A stretch of 64,000 bases of DNA from Azolla caroliniana (Eukaryota; Polypodiophyta), in NCBI GenBank assembly GCA_043228905.1, contig JBHGNT010000005.1, forward strand, positions 19,902,001 to 19,966,000. Direction: 5' to 3'. Under the pieces are notes generated by a model. It searched no databases. It saw nothing but the letters and a program-made list of their open reading frames with translations, and was not told where the DNA came from. The position numbers were made by a program, and so were the translations under genes. Shown in pieces: positions 56,631-64,000 of the stretch (the stretch's first letter is position 1; the number at the start of each line of letters is the position of its first letter).

Positions 56631-59600
56631 TTGGATGCACCAACTGTGATCTATGATTGAGGAACTAGCCTATGGTGGGGATTGAACTCGGGTTTTGTGC
56701 CTTTCAACACTATCATGATGTAAACCACCACGCCAACCGCCACAAAAGAGAAGAGGTAGAGAAGATTGACGCTTGGTAATGCAATTTGGACTACGAGAGA
56801 AAATCTGGGTAATTCTCTCATCTTCCCACCATTGGGAAACCGGCCCATATGTCCCTCTATCATGACAAGTTTTTCTATCAATGTTATGACCAACCCCATC
56901 CGAATTAGATTGGGGACCAACAATTTCCCTCAACATATGAGGCAACTTGGATACATCTTGCCATATGAGTTTCACATGCGTGAACTCGCCAAGTTCGAGG
57001 CGAGAAATCATTGGTTTTTAGTGAGGAAGGGGCCATACCACTTGTAAAGCTCTTTTGTAGCGCGCTTGATAATGGCAAGACTTGAAGAAGAAGTCGTAGC
57101 TAAATCCACACCAACAACATATTATAGCCCATTCACAAGATACGCATGCATGGGGTTTTACATTATATATTGTTATACGTATCTCGATATCAATGATTGG
57201 TATGTCTAAATGATAGGTCTAGCTCTCATAACTTGTTTTCCAACATTTAAGTTCCCAAATTATCACGTTTTTTGGCACATGATGGTTCGAGTTTCAATTA
57301 TGTATTTCATCAAGGTTGTAAGGTCCTAATTTCTAAACATTGGTAATACATCTACTTGATAATTCTTGTTTTGGCAATGGTTGGATTATTAGTTTTTACA
57401 TTGTATGTTAGTGTATGGATTATATGTGTAATATTTTAATTAGCAATACATTGTACATTTTTTGAGACAATGATATCTTTTCATTTTCTTTGTATCCTTC
57501 TATTATCATTATTGTAAACGCCATTTTCCTACCAACAAACTAAGCTTGGAATCTAAATTTTATTGTTTCCACTCTTTATATTTGAGCAGTATCATTGTTG
57601 TGAAGTCATGTTTCCAAAGCACACTAGAAAAGTTTACTACGAAATGCCCTTAAAACACAAGGTAATGTCAATATTTTACCATGTTACCAAGAAATTGGCA
57701 ATGCCAATGTTCTTTATTTCATTTTTTCATCTTTGTAACACATTACAAGAGAATTTGTGATGCCATTTTCTTAAGAGCGTCATCTTTTGTAGATGCTATC
57801 ATTCGGCAATGTTGGTGTTGTAAAGTCAGTTTTTCAGGATCACACTATTTTGAAATGTAATTGTGCATTTCCTTTCAACCATAGTATCTTGGAGATATTG
57901 TATAGGTGAATGGAAAGGCATGGCCTTCCTTAAAAGGCTTTACGATGAAATATGGATTCACGATTATCAACAATAACAATAAAAGATCCTATCATTTTGC
58001 ACTTTACTCAAATTAGAGATGACAGTTTCTATTTTAAGATATCAATCCATCTAAGAAAGGTGTGGGTGCACCATCAAAGTAGTGGATTTCTCCATATCCA
58101 AATCTAAGCATATAATTTTGACGAGATAAAAGCTTGAAATGGGAGCAATTAAATTTAGGTGTTGGTTAATTGTATCCTTACGACGTTTGAAGGGGATTTG
58201 AATGGTAGTTTTCCTTGTTTATTGTAGGCCAAGAATTCTAGTCTCTATTTTGGGACTACACCCTATGTTGGGCAATTGGATAGTGATTATACAAATGATG
58301 AGTAATTGGATAGTGATTATACAAATGATGAGATGATGGCAATTGGATAGTGATTATACAAATGAGCACTACCTCTTGTTTTGTGATGTGCTACATGATG
58401 TTGCAATTGTGGAATTTTGCTATGAAGAAGAAGACTTCTTTTTCGTTTTTTGTAGTTCCGGATTACATGAACAATAGTAGGAGGTCGGTATGATCCTATA
58501 AATCCTAATAGGTTGGTTGGGCACCAATTTTTTTTTATTTGGATCAAAAAATTTGCCCAATATTGAATGATACCTTTTTGTTGCTTTGTATCATTGTATT
58601 GTTGAAAAACTTGCGGTGTCGATGTTAGTAATGTCAATGAACTAAAAAAATGGCAATGTCAATATGTTCTAAAGCAAATGTCCCTTTTTGTAATGCAATA
58701 ACGCTATTTTGACCCTATATATTGTTGTATTATGGAAAGAAATATCAATGTCAAATTAATTAAGCCATATTTTTATGGAGCAAAACTACAAGCATTTACA
58801 ATATCAATGTTGTATAAAGCCATTTTTTAGGAGCAAAGTAGGCAATGAAATTTTACACCATCTTAGAAAATCAAGCTAATTTTGGAATGGGATTTATGAT
58901 GTTGGTTCTGCATCATACCTCCATGAGAAAGTTTATTCAAGGCCATTCTAGGCTTTGTGCCTTTGAGGAACTGGTATGAGCTCTCAATGTCTTGGAAGTT
59001 GGGCGCTCCACATAGGTAAGGGACATGGGGCCATCAGTTTGTTCAAAGAAAAATTTCAATGGTTGAAGCAAAGCCAATGGTTAGGTACTCTACGCTTCTC
59101 GAAGTCATAGGTTAATACCTCAAATCCTACACAATGGATAATCAAAGCTTGGTGGAGTGTGCTTGAGTGTTCACATAAACGTGGATCCTCGAGGTATAAA
59201 GAGGATTAAGCTAATGCTCACATAAATGTGGATACTTGAGGTTTAAAGGGGATTAAGCTCGAGTGTCCACACCTATCCTCAACTTCAATACTTGATGCAA
59301 ACAAATTGACCTCATTCTTTCTTCGCCCTCTAAACACAAATACTTCCCAATCAGTGGGACACTAGGTTCCTCAAAATTCAATGTTGCAAGTTTGACTCTA
59401 GTTATTAGCTAAGTTTCCCATTGTTTTATCGTACAATCAATAGTGGTGCTTGGAATCTTGAGCCAAAGATTCCATTGTGATCCTTGTTCAATCAAGGATC
59501 ACATTATCAAAATTGCAAATATTACTTTGTGCTCAACGTTTCAATATAGGAAATAAGGAATATCCTTGTTAGATCACATTAATTTGGGAGAACAAAAGTT

Positions 59601-61056
59601 TAAGATACAATCCTCTTTTCAAAATAGTGATAATCCCATTACGTGGGATATGAACAAAGGAAAAGAAGAAAGATTGAGTCAAAGAAATGTTGGGAGAAGA
59701 TTTTGAGTTTCGACAAAGCTGGTAACAATCGGCAAACATGTCACTTTTTTCCATCGTAGCCCACCAATGCACCTCCCAAATCTTTGTCCCATCTCATTTT
59801 GTATGTCAGTGAAGCTTCATAACTTCCCCGCCAATTCCGCAACCCCAACAATGAGTTCTCTTGCTCATTATATGACACTTTGGAGCTTCTCCCTCTTCAT
59901 AAAAATAGCGATGCTTCCTTTATCGTGCATCAAGGCTTTTTCCTTTATCCTGCACCAATTCTTATTCTAGCAAGGGCGCTTAGTGTTGGGCACAATGCTC
60001 ATTGCCATGATCCCATATTCACTTTTCTCGTGCTCACATTTTCCCTTCATTGCCCCTGGGTTACCTAGACTATATCATTCAAGAGGACAACCCTTACCAC
60101 TTGAGCTAACTTCACTCATTGGTATGATTTTCAAATCTCATGATATCTTCTATGGAACTTTGGAATCTTGACCCACTACAAACCTTAAACTTTATCTAAA
60201 ATTCTTCCCTTGCACATGCCACATCACAATAATGTGCAACTCACTTACATGAAATCCCCAACCCACCCTCGCCCCCAACTTCAGGCATGATTATCTTGAT
60301 CACGCCGCATCAATAAACCTTATGAAAAAATGGGCCGATATGCAACAATGAAGAGGGTTGGGGGTTAAAAGAAAGATGTACAATGATTACTTACATAATT
60401 GCCATAGTTGGTAGTTGATTAAGATAATAAACATGGTTAGTTACTTAATTTACAATAAACATGGCTAGTTATTTAATGGCCACGATTAGTAGATGATTGA
60501 GATAATAAACATAGTTAGTTAATTTCCATATGGTTAGTAACAATAGGCAATGGTCCAGTTCAGGTTCAAGATTGTTTTAATGGTTGTGTTCGGTTTGGGG
60601 GGGTGAACGGTTAGGTTAGGTTCGGTTTAAACGGTTTGATGGTTTAGGGTTGCCAATTGATTAATTTTTTTTTTTTTTCTAAACAACCTTTTCATTTTAA
60701 AGCCTAATTCTCACATTTTAGGAAAATTCTTTAAAATTTTGAAAAATAAAAAATTCGAAATAATGAAAATTTTTACAAAATAGAAAATAGAAAATTTGAA
60801 ATTTGACCTAACGTGAAAACCGAAACTGCGGGTTTTTAACCGGTTTGGATTTTATTTTGGTAGAGGTTCGGTTTAAACGGTTTCAATTTAAATGGTTTCG
60901 TGGTTCAGATTGATTCAAGTTTCCGAAAACGCTTTAAACGGTTTGGTTTTGACACGCTCGAACCGAACCGAACCGAACCGTTTGCCGATTGTTAATAGTT
61001 AGGAGCTGATCGGCAAGAAGTTTTGGTGGAATTGCGAGAACTAACCTCCCCTTCAA
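56631..61056. other. intergenic region with short repeats and A/T tracts
   Basis: No gene recognised. Three copies of AATTGGATAGTGATTATACA lie near 58273, 58304 and 58341. From about 60590 to 60980 the sequence is rich in GGTTCGGTTTAAACGG and AACCG motifs, ending in (CCGAA)n at 60960-60980; these may be remains of a small transposon or low-copy repeat. A T run at 60664-60680 is adjacent. Confidence 0.5.
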
Positions 61057-61103
61057 AGAAGAAGAAGAAGAAGAAGAAGAAGAAGAAGAAGAAGAAGAAG
61101 AAG
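61057..61103. repeat. (GAA)n microsatellite
   Basis: About 16 GAA units just upstream of the leader exon of the following gene. Confidence 0.92.
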
Positions 61104-61129
61104 GGGAGGGTAGTTTTGGGTATTTTGGA

Positions 61130-61337
61130 AAACTACGGCCTCTGCTCTTCCTTCTATCTCTCTATCTACGATCTCTGTTTTCCTCCCGAAGCAACGTATC
61201 TTCTTCTTCTCCTCCATCTCCATCTCCATCTTCTTTGGTTTCCTTCTTTCTGCCTCTGGATTTCCTTCTCTCCTCTCCCTCTTCAAACCTCTGCACCAAA
61301 GCTTCAAGTTTTCCAACTCTGAAAGGTACCCTACAAT

Positions 61338-61375
<38 letters not shown>

Positions 61376-62393
61376 TTCTAACTATTTTGTTCGATTCTTC
61401 AATGATTTCATCACAATAAACATGATTAATTACCCTGAAATTCAATGAAGATGGATAGTGGCGCTTGTATATATTCATACATATGCACAGCATACTTGCA
61501 TACAGATACATATCATGATATCTATATCTATACGAATATACCATAGGATTAGATGCTTAATTATTTCATTAATGAAAAATGAAGTGAACTATCACAAACT
61601 GGCCATTGTGTCGTCTTCCGGTTGCCATTTCCTATGCAATTGTAATATATTAATTATTTTGGTAAGTCCACATTCTAAGCATTTGTTTCTATGAAGGTAT
61701 ACATAAAATTGAAGACGTGGGTCATGGCTATGGCTGTCCTGCCTGCACATCCATCAACATCAACATCGTCTTCTTTATGTGTCATGGCTTATTCTGATTC
61801 GCATTTGACATATGCCAGCGATCTTCACTCTGCCCCAAATGAGAAGCTTTGGAACGACATCGATCTTGCTGAAAGGTTCCAAAAAACACTATTTGTTTTG
61901 TGGAAGAATCTAAGGGAAAAAGTGGGATAATACTCTGCAAGTGTTTTTCTTTATTTCCACTAAATGCCCCTGACTTTTGTTTATTTAATCAAGCAAACTC
62001 AGTCAACACACTCTCATGTAATTATATGTGCTTTCATGTGCAACTATATGGTCAATTCATCCCCTTCATCTCTCACCTCGGGAGTTGACCTGGTGCATTT
62101 TGGGAAATAACAAAAAGCTCAGCAACATTCTCGAGATATTCCCAAGGATCAATTGGTTTGAAGCTTGGTGTGTGACATACATTTATTCAATAACTGAGTT
62201 GAGAACCTATTGGATTCTGCAGGTTCTTGGTCAGTTCACAGTTTGATGAAGCAATTGCATTAAGCTCAACTCTTCTACAAAGGTTGAAGGATATACAAGA
62301 AAATTTTGAAGGCATCCAAGATGAGAATGAGGTGGATGACATGATACAATCCTCAGGAATGGTGTTCGTCCAGGCGTACAGTGAGAGTGGCAA
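61130..62393 (+). CDS. 5' part of an APEM9/DAYU-like peroxisomal protein gene
   Basis: A CT-rich leader (about 61130-61325) ends at CTGAAAG|GTACCC. The next exon probably starts after CTATGAAG (61697). The first ATG after it is 61724, giving MAMAVLPAHPSTST and later NEKLWNDIDLAER up to a donor GAAAG|GTTCC (61875). The next exon (62223-62393) begins after CTGCAG. Joining gives AER-FLVSSQFDEAIALSS in phase, then LLQRLKDIQENFEGIQ and MIQSSGMVFVQAYSESGK, with a donor at 62394 (phase 2). From memory, W.EI..SE.YLVC..YEEA.SLASS and S.GMVFVQ.. resemble the N-terminus of plant APEM9, which anchors the PEX1-PEX6 complex to the peroxisome membrane. The rest of the gene is beyond the window. The spliced structure is well supported; the family name is moderate. 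A TPR-like helical protein is the alternative. Confidence 0.5.
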
Positions 62394-63099
62394 GTCAGTA
62401 CCTCTATTTTTTTCATTGTGTTCACTGTTTTTATAGATGTTCTCATCTTTATTTCATGCTCTTTGATTTCGTTTTTATTAATTCAAATTGATCTTGATAG
62501 TTTTCTTGTAGTTAAAACCAGTTACAAAATGAATAAGTTCAGGGTATGATTTTTGAAGCACAGTCTTGCCTTTGACTACTCATTTGTCAAGAAGTTATTA
62601 TAGACCTGTCTTATGTGGTCCTCAATTGTTACCTATTTCTCATTTCTATGTAGAGGGCTTTTTATCAGTTCTTATTTTTCCAGGCTAATTTTTATACAAG
62701 CAATAATGCCATTTGAACTCAATTTTCAAGTAATGAATGCAATTTCACTCATAATTCAGAGACACTTGTTTCATTTACTGAGATGTGTTTGCAAAACGAC
62801 AGAACTTAGATAGAATTTCACCTTGTAATGGCTAGTTTTATGTTGCATCCGTTTAGGATGTGCACATGATGTTGATGACTTTGTGATCTGTATACTAAAA
62901 AGGCAATGAAATATACATTTGTAATTTGTATATCTATTGCATATGTGGGTATATACACATATTCTAGACCATATGTGTACCTATATGGCATATAAATGGT
63001 ATATATACGCACACTCTCTTGTTCTATATGCATATACCTATGTATTTGTTTTTTCTATATGTTACCTCTTGCGATTTTTAACTCCTTATATTTATCTTA

Positions 63100-63144
<45 letters not shown>

Positions 63145-64000
63145 ACAGGGTCACATGCACACATACACATACACAACAAAAGTAGATGTAAGGAACACTA
63201 ATATACAAGGGCAGATTTGCCATGGAATATGAGCTTCTATTGATCCCTTTTTTCTTTACGTGTCTGTTTTCTATGTTTAGCATTATTTTATTTGTTATTT
63301 CTGCCTACATGCGTCTTTCATTCTCGCACTAACGCAGGAAAAATTTATAAACCCAAATCAGGTTTAAACTTATAAATGTATATGCTCTTGAGATCCATTT
63401 GATAGGCTACCTAGGAATGGTGGTCACCTTTTGGTTATTAATCCCACATTATGATTACATGTTTGGCTCAAACTTCCTCAAGGATCATTATTATGTATAG
63501 GGTTTCTATGCTATGTAAATTGTCTCCGTGTTCAGAATTAATGCCCATTTTCATAGCGTGTGTTTAATTCTCGGCATGTGTAGTTGCCATGTACAGATCT
63601 CATGACAATGCAAATTGCAATCCTAGTTAGCAAGAAGGAAAATGTTTATATGATTGGTTTTCTGTCATTTTTGTACCGCGTCCTCCAAAGCAAGGTTGTT
63701 GGACAATAGTGCACATGCCACTTCAGGAAATTTTTGGTAACTACAATGACATTAGGTTGTTTAAGAGATGAGGAGATTACTAGAGTCGACCATTTTTTAC
63801 TATCAAGGTAGTCTTCTCTGTTGGTCTCGTCATCTTTCAAACCTTAATATGAAATCTATGAAAAAAATGTGTTTCCTATGTTCCACCTTTTGTTTTTCAT
63901 TCCAAGTCTCACAATCCCCCTTACAATTTACTTGTTTCCTATGTGCTGATAATGATTGGTTATTGTGTCAGAAAGTTTGATAATTGCTGTGGGTATGTGA
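62394..64000 (+). other. presumed intron of the APEM9-like gene
   Basis: AT-rich sequence with a (CT)n run at 63102-63141 and no recognised exon. A TGTGTCAG acceptor-like site near 63968 is not enough to call one. Open frames here show no family signature. Confidence 0.45.

Noticed and set aside
61053-61544. Minus-strand frame of 163 codons with Leu and Arg-Glu runs
   Set aside because: Runs derive from (GAA)n and (CT)n; the leader exon of the plus-strand gene explains the region.

Overview
The window is nuclear DNA from a flowering plant. It has spliced GT-AG genes of plant families, plant-type Ty1/copia and Ty3/gypsy LTR retrotransposons, a degenerate LINE, AT-rich spacers and many (CT/GA)n tracts. 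The species cannot be fixed from the sequence alone. No CRISPR array, prokaryotic operon or intact virus was seen.

Layout. 1-15.1 kb is a nest of mobile elements: the 3' part of a copia element (1-2786, +); a minus-strand LINE (about 14.5 kb down to 2.79 kb) split by a degenerate Ty3/gypsy element of Tat-like type (3682-11410, -) with an extra coiled-coil ORF; and a 622-bp solo LTR with a perfect 5-bp target-site duplication (14491-15112). 16.8-18.8 kb holds an unrecognised gene whose exons join in phase and whose product carries 18-19-residue repeats. 19960-29263 is a second copia element of the same family (-), with matched LTRs, PBS and TATGT target-site duplication. It is itself invaded by a chromodomain gypsy element that has lost its 5' end, while the copia has lost most of its integrase. 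A copia-type gag relic (about 29.9-30.4 kb) and diverged AT-rich repeats follow.

The right half is gene-bearing. A Nodulin-like/NFD4-type major facilitator gene (33615-38409, three exons) has a TATA box preceded by four 140-bp tandem repeats. A CID-domain (RPRD/Rtt103-like) RNA polymerase II CTD-binding protein gene (46046-50326, seven coding exons plus a probable 5' UTR exon near 43.9 kb) follows. Next is an intronless membrane RING-H2 ubiquitin ligase gene of ATL type (55282-55980) between GA microsatellites and a palindromic minisatellite. At 61.1 kb begins a gene whose first coding exons resemble APEM9/DAYU, the plant peroxisomal PEX6 anchor; it runs off the window.

All retroelement coding regions carry stops, frameshifts or deletions, so none looks autonomous. 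The host genes appear intact. They are unrelated in function and do not form a cluster. The main items for follow-up are the unknown repeat-containing gene, the extra gypsy ORF, the long post-RNase H coding tail shared by both copia copies, and a conserved inverted repeat that brackets the polypurine tract/LTR junction in both copies.
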